DNA from: Thysanoteuthis rhombus
Lineage: Eukaryota > Mollusca > Cephalopoda > Oegopsida > Thysanoteuthidae
DNA: 64,000 nt
Assembly (NCBI GenBank): GCA_963457665.1
Contig: OY735207.1
Span: 58,904,613 to 58,968,612 of the forward strand
Direction of reading: 5' to 3'
This document shows, piece by piece, positions 1-10,870 of the stretch. The notes under the pieces were generated by a model. It worked only from the letters and a program-made list of their open reading frames with translations. It was not told the origin of the DNA and searched no databases. The translations under genes and the position numbers were made by a program. How positions within the stretch are numbered: the stretch's first letter is position 1; each line of letters opens with the position of its first letter.

Positions 1-330
1 TTACTATCGAGAGGATGCTTTTTCTGGAGACATTTTTTTTTTAACTAATTCTTATTTCTAAAGGTTGAGCTTGCTCTACCAAAAGGTTGGCACCCATCAG
101 TGATTCTTTGCTTGCTTTTTTTCATCTTTTTAGGGTCTCATAGAGGTTCATTTTCCTGAGTAGATGCAGAGGTTTACTTTTTTCAGGTCTGCGTTTCCGA
201 TTTGAGTTTTTGAAACTTAGTCCCCAACATGTTTGGGGTACATGATGTTTTTTTCACTGAAGTTTATGTGAAATCCAACTTTCTTGCTCTCTTTGTTCAA
301 TTCGTGAAACCTAACCTGGAAGTCCTTTTC
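1..330 (-). mobile_element. RTE-clade LINE fragment, region between RT core and C-terminus
   Basis: Read on the minus strand, this gives broken peptides resembling the segment after the reverse transcriptase core of RTE LINEs: a stretch like ELNKESKKVGFHIN (about 300-255), then the equivalent of the YLGQ region and an SMRP-type segment near 60-80. The same protein segment can be read, better preserved, at 1502-1819, so this is a second copy of the same part of the same family. At least two in-frame stops are visible (near 225 and 160). The window starts inside the fragment, so its 3' extent is unknown. It is a dead retrotransposon piece. Clade assignment rests on remembered family motifs. Confidence 0.6.
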
Positions 331-339
331 TACGATGTC

Positions 340-830
340 GTCGGGCAGGTGCTGTCAAAAAATGTTACTCCACTTATGAAGGCATGTCATACCGTTTCCT
401 TTTTACACGTCTCAGCACTGACCGGTCACTGTTGAAATCCACCCCCTCCCCCGAAACCTCAGGGACTGTACATAATCATCGAATGCGCCCCTCCAATTAT
501 TTTCAGCGTATGACTGGTAGGGGCCAAGCATACACTTCATTTTTAGGCTTAATATACAAGTTCGGCAAAGTATCGATCACATCGTCGTAGGTTAAACACT
601 CAAATAAATTCATAAACAGTGGGACCTATGTAAGTAACGAGTTTGTACCATTCATCAGGGGAATGCTGTTCGATGACTCGAAGGAAATTACAAACCGTAG
701 CGTACCAATGGTTCCAGTCTTTTGCCACGAAGCTCGAACTGAGGTTAATTTTGAATCTCTCTGGACGCAAGAATTTCTCCATGTTCGGTTGTATTACCTC
801 GTTGAATAAATTGTTGTAAGACCCAAGTGT
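340..830 (-). mobile_element. Gag-like fragment of an LTR retrotransposon (probably Ty3/gypsy type)
   Basis: The minus strand from about 830 down encodes a recognisable Gag-like stretch: MEKFLRPERF, then DWNHWYATVCNFL and VTYIGPTVYEFI, a stop at 600, and then in frame LTYDDVIDTLPNLYIKPKNE. The pattern of a short FLRPERF start, a tryptophan-rich WxxWxxTxxNFL and an LYIKPKNE segment is typical of Gag-like proteins annotated in animal gypsy-type elements. After about 520 the frame breaks repeatedly, although a DYVQSL-like and an AFISG-like segment remain readable in other frames. No protease, RT or LTR is seen nearby. The peptide upstream of 830 (to the ATG at 1019) does not look like Gag. Broken fragment; the family call is tentative. 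Confidence 0.5.
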
Positions 831-1091
831 TATCATAGATTGCATCCAACTATGAATGGGGCAATACATGAAAGTAATTTGAAAGTTAACAATGTTTGGA
901 AAATGGCTGCTCACAGATCTGAGGGTGCTGTGTTTTGAAAATACGAAAATAATGCAAAGGAAAGGAACTGAATGAGTTACAAAACAAATGGAAAAAGAAG
1001 GGATGAGCACAATCTCCACTCTGTTCTAACAGATTCTATGATGTCTCTGACTCTCGTTTTCTTCCTTATATACTTTGCTGTCTTGTGATGT

Positions 1092-1093
1092 CA

Positions 1094-1153
<60 letters not shown>

Positions 1154-1176
1154 GATAGATAGATAGATAGATAGAC
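1092..1176. repeat. Compound microsatellite (CT)n(AC)n(AT)n(ATAG)n
   Basis: Four simple-repeat types follow one another without gaps: CT, then AC, a short AT run and about six ATAG units. The ATAG end abuts the 3' end of the RTE fragment that begins at 1180. Confidence 0.95.
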
Positions 1177-1179
1177 AGA

Positions 1180-1860
1180 CCTTCCCCAGGATTCGCCACA
1201 ATTCTCTATCATAGGCGTCCCAGAGCCGGTATTTTCTGAATTTGTCTAGTCATCCCTCCATCTTGTATTCTGTTGGCATTGGTTTCTCGTGTGATCTCTG
1301 GGGATCCATGCTGTGAGTCGTAATGTCCATCAGTTTTTTATTCTTGCAACATGGCCTGTCCATTGCCACTTGAGTTCTTTTTATAGTTTCTATGATGACT
1401 CAGACTCCCGTTTTCGTCCTGATATACTGTGCAGTCTTGTGATCTCTCTATGTAAGATTGAGCATAATTCTTTCATGCACACGTTGCGTGCTTCTCAGTT
1501 TTTAGGTCCGTCTCTCGGTTAGGTTCCATGTTTCAGCTCCATAAGTGACTATCAGGAGAATGCATTGGTTGTATACTGTTCTTTTTAAGATTATTGGGAC
1601 CGTTTGATTTTTGGAAGTTGAACTTGCTCTGCTGAAGGGTCGCCATCGTAGAATGATTCTTCGCTTGATTTCCTCCGCTTTTGAGGATCTCATGGAGATT
1701 CGTTGTCCTAGGTAGATGTAGTGGTGTGCCTTGCCGAGTTTTGCATCTTCTATCTTGACTGTTATGTTCTTATTCTTAATATGATTGTAGCACATGATTT
1801 TCATTTTAATGAAGTTCATGTGTAGGCCGACATTTTTGCTCTCCTCCTTTTAAAAGTCTT
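1180..1860 (-). mobile_element. RTE-clade LINE, C-terminal part
   Basis: The minus strand reads a 105-residue open stretch (1819-1502) with IYLGQRISMR, EEIKRRIILRW and VYNQCILLIVTYGAETWNLT. These are hallmark segments of RTE LINE proteins just after the reverse transcriptase palm. Past the stop, the frame-broken continuation includes a WTGHVAR-like segment near 1345 and a NTRWRDD segment near 1250, the usual C-terminal end of this family. The fragment ends at 1180 beside an ATAG microsatellite instead of the usual GATGAT-type tail. The 5' end fades near 1860; endonuclease and RT core are absent. At least one in-frame stop and several frame changes make it a relic. Confidence 0.85.
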
Positions 1861-2199
1861 CATGATAGCATTTGAAAACAAAAGAATCTTCCCTGGAGAT
1901 GTAGAATTAGCCAAGCTGCATTAGAGAATTTAAAAAAATAATTGAATTTTCACCCGAATATCAGTTTCTCTACGATACTGTACATATATATTTGATCTTA
2001 TTCATACTGTATTTTGTTTCATTAGTAAAATATGATACTTGGTTGCCAAAAAAGTAATCAAAGATTAAAATTAAAAGGAACAGGTGAGATGAATGAAAGT
2101 TTCAAAGTAGTTTCCAAGTGATTGAATACACTTGTTCCAACGTACAAAAAGATCATCTATTTTTAGAAATAAAAATGAAAATCTTATGACACAATAAAC
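1861..2199. other. No feature recognised
   Basis: AT-rich sequence without a readable protein relic, microsatellite or tRNA-like box. Confidence 0.6.
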
Positions 2200-2390
2200 T
2201 CTCTAAAAGCTTTATCTACTGCTAGGGTTGGCTTTACCGCTCAACCATAAAAGAAACATTAACAGCAAGAACAAAAACAACAAGAACAACCCGCACCGAA
2301 ATTAGGGTTGTCAACCGAAATACAAAATTTAGATACAGTGACTGGAATTGATTGACACGATGATATCTTACTAAGCTGAATTGAAGTTTT
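2200..2390 (-). mobile_element. Possible SINE copy (minus), degenerate
   Basis: The block contains repeated AACAAGAACAA segments and a GTTGGCTTTACC-like stretch, and ends near AAGCTGAATTGAAG. A similar order (gttgacctt, accgtaacaagag, caagaacaattc, accgaag) is seen at 24640-24830, where a clearer tRNA-like head follows. I read it as a decayed member of that SINE-like family, with no intact box A or B here. Confidence 0.35.
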
Positions 2391-3199
2391 ATATATTGTC
2401 GAAAATCATACAGTTACGCTCAGGACTATCTAATAAATAAATTTATACAAAAAATATTTTCATAACATTTTTATTCATTATATATACAATAAAGAAGTTA
2501 CAGTAACGATCTCCAGAATAAGAGTTAGGGTGGAGGTTGACTGTGCAGCAGCCAGTCTTGTTCTTTATAGATTTATCAAAATATTTGAAAAAAATTAAAG
2601 CCTTTAGGGAAAAAGTCAGGAGAATGAGATGAATGGGGTAGAACTTTGATTCTACAAATAATTTAATTTAATGTCACTTTTGACGACAGGGTTGAATAGA
2701 TCTGGTAACGCCAATCTGTTTTGTCTTTGGACAATTCGTGTGGAACCGATCAATCCATCTTTTCCCATTGCTTGCGTGTGAGTAGAACAGCTTGGATCTT
2801 ATTGTTTCCGCCCTCCATGTGAGCTTATGGACCAATAATCGTGTGCCCTGTTAACGTTAAGTGATCATTGACCAAATATTTGGTTGATGCCTTTATGTAA
2901 TTTCAGATGCTCTTTTCCTAAGTCTGTATTAATGAAGAAACAAGTAAAAGACCCTGCGACTTTGTATATCAAATTTGTGATAACATTTGTCAACATTTGT
3001 TTCTGTAATGATCTCTTCCCAGGAGAGTTTTCAATTGATTGCCGTTAAAACGTCCAAAATGAAATTGAAAAGTTTTTAAAATCGTTGCATCAGAAATAAA
3101 ACTAAAAATATCGTACAGAATGCAACATAATTCATTCTGAAATGAGAAGGTTATGAATATACATGTAAAGAGTATACAACCATAGTAAATACTGCCTTT
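2391..3199. other. No feature recognised
   Basis: AT-rich non-coding sequence. A phrase near 2525-2550 (agttagggtggaggttgactgtg) resembles one near 24965-24985 and may belong to the SINE-like family, but it is too short to call. Confidence 0.5.
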
Positions 3200-3545
3200 T
3201 TCCTTCCCTTTTTCCTTGCTTTCTTTCGTTCTTTCTGTCTTATAATTTCTCGTATCTATTTATCTTGAAGATTGATATTTTCTAATTCATAAAAAAAATA
3301 TCTAAATTGATCACAAACATGATATAGTCTGCTTCCCTTTTTTTCTTTGTTTTCCTTTTTCCTTTCTTTCTTTCTCGCATTTTCTTGTACGTATTCATTT
3401 CGAGGGTCGAATTTTAACAAAAGGTAAATATTTGTTTGAAGTTTATATATCAATTATAAACACTATATAGTCTATTTTCTTTCTTTCTTTCCTTTAATTC
3501 TCGTACTTTCTCGTATTTATTTTTGTCGAGAATTTATCTTATAAG

Positions 3546-3598
<53 letters not shown>
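3546..3598. repeat. (AT)n microsatellite
   Basis: About 26 uninterrupted AT units. It sits in a T/C-rich stretch (3200-3730) with many TTTC and TTCC units. Confidence 0.97.
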
Positions 3599-3599
<1 letters not shown>

Positions 3600-3672
3600 A
3601 GCACTGTAATGTCTACTTTCTTTCTTTCTTTCTCGTATATCAGAACTGATTTTGAGGAAGAATACTGATACG

Positions 3673-3674
<2 letters not shown>

Positions 3675-3727
<53 letters not shown>
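3675..3727. repeat. (CT)n microsatellite
   Basis: About 26 CT units. Open frames across it are RERERE-type artefacts. Confidence 0.97.
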
Positions 3728-3730
<3 letters not shown>

Positions 3731-3733
<3 letters not shown>

Positions 3734-4514
3734 TCGGGTCACTCAGTTCTTTACAAACGCTGTTAATTAATGTGTATCTTATGTTGACATAAATATCTGT
3801 CATTGTAAGAGCTACTGATTTACGTCTCAGTTAAAAACATATCACTGCCTTCCTTGTCCATGTTGTTATTAGGAACATCTGTTCTATTGTTTTACTTTGT
3901 TTCAATCATGCAAATTGCTTTGTTCCTTGACAGGCGTCCTGACAAGGAAAAGCGACATTATTTTTTCAGATAACTCAATAGTATTCGAAATCTCAAGATG
4001 AAACATTGTCAATTATGATCAATTTTTCACTAGTATTTCTTTCATCTTACTATTATGGATATTTTTAATTTCCAATCCTCACTGCTCTCTTAACGGTCGT
4101 AGAGAAACGACCTGGGAAATACTCATCGAAAAAGTGTTTACAAATTTAGTAGGAGCAGTGTTAAGGTATTTTTTTCTTTCAGAAATGAAATGCAATAAAG
4201 GTAGTCAATTGCTTCAAGTTACTCTTAGAATTTCTATTCAAAGTGATTAATTTTTTAATTAAGATTCCATTCAAGCTTCACAATCTTTCCACGGAAACTA
4301 GCCAAAGGGCAGCATTTCGATATCGTGACTTGATTAGTCAATTTATGCTGCATTTTGCTTGAACTTAGGGACATTTTTGGAGAATTATTTCTGCTGTGTT
4401 GAGAAGGCAGATAGAAAAAAAACATTTCCATCGAAAAATCTTAGCATTAAAAGGAAAAGAATACTACAAAAGTTTCACTAAGTTTAACCCTCTTTATTCG
4501 ACATTCCAGAATTG

Positions 4515-4516
<2 letters not shown>
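3731..4516. other. No feature recognised
   Basis: AT-rich non-coding DNA. No family resemblance seen on either strand. Confidence 0.6.

Positions 4517-4575
<59 letters not shown>
4517..4575. repeat. (AT)n microsatellite
   Basis: About 29 AT units. Confidence 0.97.
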
Positions 4576-4579
<4 letters not shown>

Positions 4580-4739
4580 ATCGGATAAGAATTTTCATAA
4601 TTTTTGGATTTGGTAAAATGTTCACGGATCCTGAAGTTCAAAATGGTCATCTATTTTTTGAGAATAATACATAGGTAATAACAACACAGGAGACAATGAC
4701 ACTACCATGTTGCACAATGAATTTTATCTGCGTTTCTCG

Positions 4740-5405
4740 AATGATCCGGAGTTGGGGGCCAAAACAGGACATTCCCCACCCCCTGGCTCCCTTAATCAGG
4801 CCTTCACAACTGAGAGGATTTCAAAGTTAGAACCATCATGTCAATGAAGGGTAATGATGCTGTACGATTGTTTTATGTAATTCTAACTATGTATCCATCT
4901 AAAAAGACAATAACCTTTGGCCCATTCCTCGAAATATGTCCTTGTTCTAAAACCCCAGACTCCCATGTATGGGGACCCAAACTTCTTTTGATGCAAGTTT
5001 GGATTCCTACCCGGTCGGGACAGGGTCTCTAGAGGAATTTTCTAAGGCAGTGCAGGCCTGATTTGAGACCCTACACATAAACGAACACACAGTAAGAGCT
5101 CTCTGTCTGCTACGGTTGCTATACTCAAAAAATCTTGGGTCCTCTTTAGTCCTCCATCTGCAATACAATGCACCAACTGTCCCAACCCACCTTCTAAGAG
5201 ACCCTGGATCGAAGTGCAAGCCCAACGCCAGAAATAAAATGGCTTACTGGTCTGAAAGGCTCCACTTCCTGTCCTATTCACTCGTAGCTGCCGGAGAGAA
5301 GTGTATTCATACCATTCCCAAGATGGGAGAGAGAACACAACTTTCTAACTTGGAGTTCGAACTCATATAGCCGATTCCATTACCCGAGCTGTCGGGCCAC
5401 CTGGA
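4740..5405 (-). mobile_element. GC-richer SINE-like interspersed repeat with tRNA-like head
   Basis: This roughly 660 bp block is clearly richer in GC than its surroundings. Read on the minus strand from 5405 it starts with GGTGGCCCGACAGCTCGGG, which resembles a Pol III box A, followed about 20 bases later by GAGTTCGAACTCC, a good box B match. This spacing suggests a tRNA-derived head. The rest has no convincing coding content; the short minus-strand frames between 5007 and 5338 look random. It could be a long SINE, or a SINE next to the 3' end of another repeat. Boundaries are approximate. Confidence 0.5.
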
Positions 5406-5624
5406 AAATAATGTCTCGTATAATAAAATTCTTCTATGTAGATACGAGTAAGAACTACTGTACATCTCTCATTAACTCTTCCCGCGCTTTATTTAATTGA
5501 GACAATTGGAACGTGAGCATTTTTCGAGGCGGAAAATTAATTCCCCCGTCGGAAACTGGCTCTTATTAGAGGTTATTACTTTGCTTTCCTGAAGTTGAGA
5601 TCGTTTTTATACGATTTCAATTTC

Positions 5625-5876
5625 ATTGAAACCGTCAACAAAAACTCAAGAGAACTGCCAACATTTTTCAGTGGGTCTAACTGCAAGAATGTCAGACAAC
5701 CAATGGACATCACAACTAAGAGAGATCATATGCGAAATTGTGAAAGAAAGTAAGACGTCAAATAAATTCAGAAAGCACTGGCTCCTTTATGCTCATGATA
5801 GAGAGGTCTGACAAATCTTGTTTGGTTGGTATATGTCCAACGGCAGACGCTAGGAGGATGATGATGGTAATGATGA

Positions 5877-5878
<2 letters not shown>
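5625..5878 (+). mobile_element. RTE-clade LINE, extreme 3' end
   Basis: The plus strand encodes a LTARMSDNQWTSQLREI-type segment (5670-5720), then NKFRKHWLLYAHDREV and, after a stop, the final YMSNGRR segment. This is the same C-terminal order as at 48090-48290 (GHVARMADNRLTSRL, LDKFRYYWPHDAHDREL, YVQRRT). After the coding end comes a tail of GATGATGATGGTAATGATGAG type, characteristic of RTE 3' ends. Only the last 250 bp or so of the element is present, a typical 5' truncation. Confidence 0.8.

Positions 5879-5906
<28 letters not shown>
5877..5906. repeat. (CTGG)n microsatellite
   Basis: About seven CTGG units, starting exactly at the RTE tail. Confidence 0.95.
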
Positions 5907-5907
<1 letters not shown>

Positions 5908-5909
5908 AT

Positions 5910-6619
5910 GTGTGTACCACGAGTACAAGCCACCAAAATCGACTGAAAATTTAAACATTTATTCTTAATTTTGTCTAGAAATGTTGTCACTCCTCAATAG
6001 GTTGTCAGTAGGGGTCCAATTTGCAATGTGACTTCAAGGTAAATTGGTAACCTAATTTGTTTCCGGCAGCATTCACGCTTGTTTTTTGTTTTGTTTTTTT
6101 TTCTTTGAAAATTCAGACTTTTTTTAATGATCACTACTCAATAAAATGCAAGTGATGTAACTTATTTTTTTGATCCGACATTTTTCAATCTTTTTAATCG
6201 ATCAACCCCAACACGGCATGCTGCCAAAAGACGTGGGTCATATGACGGTTATCAATTGCACACTAACTAGACTTTTTTGTTTTCTTTCTTTTTCTTTCTT
6301 ATTCTAATCAGGTTTAACAATTTCAGAATGGATCTAAATTTGCCATGTTATTAGACTTTAACTATTATTATTTCTTAATTTAACAAATTCCTCTTTGAGT
6401 GGTATTTCTTTCTTTCTTACTTTCTTATTTTTTTGTCTTTTGCCTCCGTCCTCCTTTAATAATTGGGCCGGTTTTCAATTCTATTTTTCTGCTCTGAATA
6501 ATTTCCTGAATAGAACTCTTCATTCTTTCTTTCTAATGAGCACAAAAGATACGCTTTATCTTCTTCGAGGCGAGGATGCAAAATTGCCTGATAATTTCTT
6601 ACATTCGTTGTCGTAGTAG
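5910..6619. other. No gene; T-rich non-coding sequence
   Basis: Contains several TTTCTTTC stretches (6270-6300, 6400-6440) that grade into the polypyrimidine tract downstream. No relic recognised. Confidence 0.6.
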
Positions 6620-7203
6620 ATGATACCATTGTTCTTTTTTTCTTTTTCTTTTTTTGTCGTCATCGTCTTCGCCGTCTCCATCATCTTCTTTTCATCTTCT
6701 TTGTCTCTTCTTCTCTTCTTTTTGCAGTGTCCGTCTTCTCTCTTTTTTGCCTTTCTTTCCTACTATCTTTTTTTCTTTTTTTCTTTTCTCGTCGTTGCCG
6801 TTATTGTCTACTATGTCTTCCTCTTTTAGACTTCTCCTCTTCTTCCTTCTCCTTCTACTTCTCCTCGTCCCTCTTCTTCTTCCTCGTCGTTATTGTTTTC
6901 TCTTTTTCATTTTCCTTCTTTTTCTTTTAGTTCCTCTCCTTCTTTCTGTTATTTTCTTCTTCTTTTCTTTCTTTCTTTCTTTTTATTCTTCACTTCTTTT
7001 ATTCTAGTTCTTCTTTTTCTTGCTTTCTTTTTCGTCTTCGCTTCTTTTATTTTAGTTTTTCTTTTTCTTCTTCTTTTTGTCTTCGCTTCTTTTATTCTTG
7101 TTTTCCTTCTTTTTCTTCTCCTTGGTCTTCATCGTCATTGTCTTCAGTTCTTTTATTCTTTTTAATCTTCTTTTCCTTCTTTGCTTCTTTCATTCTTCTT
7201 CTT
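6620..7203. repeat. Degenerate polypyrimidine tract flanking the TTC array
   Basis: Almost every base is C or T, with scattered G/A positions, and many units are TTC, TTTC or CTTTTT. It looks like an older, diverged part of the adjacent TTC array. Long open frames across it are low-complexity S/F/L artefacts. Confidence 0.9.
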
Positions 7204-8012
7204 TTTCTTCTTCTTCTTCTTCTTCTTCTTCTTCTTCTTCTTCTTCTTCTTCTTCTTCTTCTTCTTCTTCTTCTTCTTCTTCTTCTTCTTCTTCTTCTTC
7301 TTCTTCTTCTTCTTCTTCTTCTTCTTCTTCTTCTTCTTCTTCTTCTTCTTCTTCTTCTTCTTCTTCTTCTTCTTCTTCTTCTTCTTCTTCTTCTTCTTCT
7401 TCTTCTTCTTCTTCTTCTTCTTCTTCTTCTTCTTCTTCTTCTTCTTCTTCTTCTTCTTCTTCTTCTTCTTCTTCTTCTTCTTCTTCTTCTTCTTCTTCTT
7501 CTTCTTCTTCTTCTTCTTCTTCTTCTTCTTCTTCTTCTTCTTCTTCTTCTTCTTCTTCTTCTTCTTCTTCTTCTTCTTCTTCTTCTTCTTCTTCTTCTTC
7601 TTCTTCTTCTTCTTCTTCTTCTTCTTCTTCTTCTTCTTCTTCTTCTTCTTCTTCTTCTTCTTCTTCTTCTTCTTCTTCTTCTTCTTCTTCTTCTCTTCTT
7701 CTTCTCTTCTTCTTCTTCTTCTTCTTCTTCTTCTTCTTCTTCTTCTTCTTCTTCTTCTTCTTCTTCTTCTTCTTCTTCTTCTTCTTCTTCTTCTTCTTCT
7801 TCTTCTTCTTCTTCTTCTTCTTCTTCTTCTTCTTCTTCTTCTTCTTCTTCTTCTTCTTCTTCTTCTTCTTCTTCTTCTTCTTCTTCTTCTTTCTTCTTCT
7901 TCTTCTTTTCTTCTTCTTCTTCTTCTTCTTCTCTTCTTCTTCTTCTTCTTCTTCTTCTTCTTCTTCTTCTTCTTCTTCTTCTTCTTCTTCTTCTTCTTCT
8001 TCTTCTTCTTCT
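7204..8012. repeat. Very long (TTC)n / (GAA)n array
   Basis: About 809 bp of TTC triplets, roughly 269 units, ending sharply at CTAGGG. The first uninterrupted run is about 490 bp (7204-7694). Small indels at about 7694, 7704, 7890, 7906 and 7931 shift the phase. The giant poly-Ser, poly-Leu, poly-Phe, poly-Arg and poly-Glu frames across it are artefacts of an array lacking stop codons. Pure homopurine/homopyrimidine tracts of this length can form triplex (H-DNA) structures. Confidence 0.98.
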
Positions 8013-8934
8013 AGGGAAATAACAATGGTGTTTCGGGGGTTCCTTTGCCAAAATTACCGAAAAGAGATTCCAGATTATACTTCCTTTCTCCCGACAAATC
8101 CTGGGTTCATTTTTGTAGCTACTATCATTTCATTCTGTATTACATAATGATTTCCGAAAAATATTTTACTTTATTTAACTTTCTTCGTATTGTTACTTAG
8201 AGATTGATGTTATGACTCTTCTAAAAATTGTGCCCAACTTTATTCTGCACAACTCTGATCCATATTACTGTCAATTCTTCTATCTTATAAGTTCTCTTTA
8301 TCAATAAAATGCCCGTTGTTCCTCTATACCCAGTATTTAACAAAGTCTGTCATTCACAGACACCCAAAACCGAGTTCAATTCCAACTCACTAATTATCAT
8401 ACCGTTTTTCTTTTCTTGACGGACGAATATATCTTTAATTTGCAACCTCTGCCCTTTGTTGGAACCCACCCTGCTTCTCTCTCTCTCCATTTCCCCATCC
8501 TATTTGTAGTGATTGTCAGGATTTATCCTCTACGCCCTTCACCCCTTTCAACACATTTATTTTTATTTCTAAAGTGTGGCGGACGGAAGTGCGCAGAAAC
8601 GTCACTTATCTACTCACATGGTGAACATTGCAATCATGGACCCCTCCACTTGAAAGTAGTAAGATTCCAGATGAAACAACTTATTTACTACCAATCTTAT
8701 CAAACGATGCACTCTTTAACTGAAATTAGTTTTTTCTTTCATTTCTATTCTAAAAAAAATAATCATCTCGTAGAATTCAAATACATATCGTGCCCATTTT
8801 CCAAAATGTCGTGTTAGGCCACGTTTTCGCTCTTTCGAGAGAAAAAGGCCGCAAAGTGGAAAGAGTGTGTTTTTTTTTCTTTTTCAATTAGCCATTATAG
8901 AGGCAGCACACACCCACTTCCTATCCATCCTTTT
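8013..8934. other. No feature recognised
   Basis: Mixed AT-rich sequence without a repeat or coding relic that I can name. The 133-codon plus-strand frame at 8416-8817 has no recognisable domain and is not called a gene. Confidence 0.55.
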
Positions 8935-9115
8935 CTCATACCAACCTTCTGATTTACAACCACTCCCCATTGACATCTATGGAGTTTGTTATTTTCTTGA
9001 CTCCAAACTCTTATGGTGTCAATCAAAACTTATATTTTTACGCCAACCTTCCAAAGACGTTTATGGAGATTGTCATTTACGCCAACTCTATCAAAATTGT
9101 AATAAGATTTTGTGG
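8935..9115. repeat. Fossil minisatellite, about three diverged units
   Basis: A core like tctatggagtttgttatttt followed by a cgccaac-type segment recurs with divergence near 8978, 9010 and 9058. The same core is seen at 11463-11533. Low-complexity explanations do not fit, because the core contains all four bases. Confidence 0.4.
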
Positions 9116-9899
9116 ATTTCGATTTTGCAGTATGGTTAAAGAATTAGTATACATATTGATGTGATTATGTGTATTCCTGTACACATTATTTCGCATGTAT
9201 AATCTAAAAAGGAAAGCATCAAATTATCATTGTGCCTTGTGGTTTGAAGTGTTCGGAACATTTTGGAACAAATAAACCGCACAATTCAAGGTATCTATGT
9301 TTTTCTTTCCCTCCGTACAAAAATATATTCCTTCTGGTAATTATCACTGCTATTTAGAAAATTTTTAATGGATTTAGTTTTTGTGACGTTTTGGTAATTC
9401 ATTTAAAAATATCTCGTAATGAACTCTGCGAGATTTGATATAATTTTTTGTGGATATTTCTTTCTTCCTTTGGCTACTCACAAATTATGGTTAAAAAAAC
9501 TTATTATATTCAGTCTTAATGCATATTGCTTTTATGAGTGAAAAATGTTATCTCATCAGAAAGGAGCGGGAAAAATTCCGTCTCATCAAAAAAGATTGCA
9601 CATGAGGAAATGTTTTAGAAGCCTTGCATTCGGTGACTGATATAAAAGAATTAACGGTTTTTTTTTCTCTTCAAAACTGTAAAAATTTCTCTAAAAAATG
9701 TTTTGGGTCATTTTTTTCAACTAGCCAGAAAATGAAAGGCAGATATTTTTTCTCAATAACCATTCAAACTTACATTCCTACTAAGCAGATACTTCAATCA
9801 GAGTTACCCATCAATGAAGTACTGATTGATGAACAAGATATTTTCTATCATTAATTTTCACAAGTATTTTCTTTTATCCTAATTTCTAGAATCTTTCTT
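9116..9899. other. No feature recognised
   Basis: AT-rich non-coding DNA; the 76-codon frame at 9624-9854 has no recognisable features. Confidence 0.55.
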
Positions 9900-10080
9900 T
9901 TGCGACTTACTCAGGTCGTCAGTTTACAGTGTTCAGTAAACAGCATAGTTTGGTAATAAGCTCACGGTGGGATTCGAACTACCGTCTATTTTTTGTTAAG
10001 TGAAACCTTATAAGTGCCCTGCTGCTCATACTTTCTGAACTACGGCTTGATAGAAGATCTATTGTTACCCTTTAACCTAC
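9900..10080 (-). mobile_element. tRNA-derived SINE-like head (minus)
   Basis: GTGGGATTCGAACTACCG at about 9966 is, on the minus strand, a near-perfect Pol III box B (GTTCGAATCCC). A box A-like segment (gtagttcagaaagtatgagcagc) lies on its 5' side near 10045-10020. The spacing fits a tRNA-like head, but the rest does not fold into a convincing tRNA, so it is read as a SINE head and not a tRNA gene. Confidence 0.5.
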
Positions 10081-10199
10081 TCTGCACTCACAATCTCCCC
10101 AGTGTCATGTTTGGTTTTGTTTTAGTTTCAGTGCATAAGGTCACTTCTTGATCCTCTCTTGCTAATTTACAGATGTGGGCTACAATTTTGCGCCAAGGA

Positions 10200-10345
10200 T
10201 GCTTGAATTTGGGATATAAATACATTTTTTCACGGGAAGGATCGCAATCTATGTGACGCTAGGATTAAGGATGGGGTGGGTTTACGGTTCGTATTCAGGT
10301 TTAGGTTAAGGGTGAGCGTCATTGATAAGGTTAGGTTTGGATTGT
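10200..10345. other. G-rich TTAGG-like degenerate stretch
   Basis: Phrases such as aggtttaggttaagggt and aaggttaggtttgg recur. They recall degenerate telomere-like or simple GGTTA repeats but are far from regular. Confidence 0.4.
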
Positions 10346-10503
10346 AGCTATATAAGTCAAATACGGAACAGATGAAAGCAGAAAACTTTTTATCATCGTA
10401 ATGGTAGTTTGATTACTGAAATCCCAAAATATATGTCCAGAACAGAGTCTTAAATTTACTGAATTTGCCCCGTAGCACTAAAATATGTCTAAAATGGTTT
10501 ACG

Positions 10504-10870
10504 ATAGATAGATAGATGGATAGATAGATAGATGCGAACAGGTTGGGATAGACATAATCATAGTTACGAATGAACGGGCATAGATAGATAGATTGATAGA
10601 TACGGATAAACTGGATGATACTGCATAGATGTCGACAGATACATATATATATATGTATGTATGTGTGTGTATGTGTGTGTGTGTGTGTGTATGACCATAG
10701 ATAAATATATGTGAACGAAATGAGACAGGTATATAGATATGAACAGAGATAGATGGAAATGAACAAAGATAAAGACAGATTGATATGAATATATATACAT
10801 ATATATAGTTAGACAGATAGATAGATAGATAGATAGATACATACATACCTACATACATACATACATACGG
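10504..10870. repeat. Complex GATA/GACA/GT/CATA microsatellite cluster
   Basis: About 370 bp of mixed GATA, GATG, GT, AT and ATAC units, including a GT run near 10663-10690, a GATA run at 10815-10840 and an ATAC run at 10840-10870. The [12 protein letters not shown] frames on the minus strand are artefacts. Confidence 0.9.

Noticed and set aside
600..1019. A complete 139-codon gene on the minus strand
   Set aside because: Only the C-terminal half resembles Gag, and similarity continues past its stop codon, so it is a fragment of a broken element.
5007..5338. Minus-strand frames of 72 and 98 codons
   Set aside because: They lie in a GC-richer SINE-like block, overlap each other in different frames and show no motif.
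6654..8147. Very long frames of poly-Ser, poly-Leu, poly-Phe, poly-Arg or poly-Glu (up to 356 codons)
   Set aside because: They arise because TTC/GAA repeats contain no stop codons in any frame; no flanking coding sequence supports a gene.
9966..10045. tRNA gene
   Set aside because: A box B is present, but the acceptor stem and anticodon arm do not pair convincingly; more likely a SINE head.
10260..10340. Interstitial telomeric repeat
   Set aside because: TTAGG-like phrases are irregular and not tandem.
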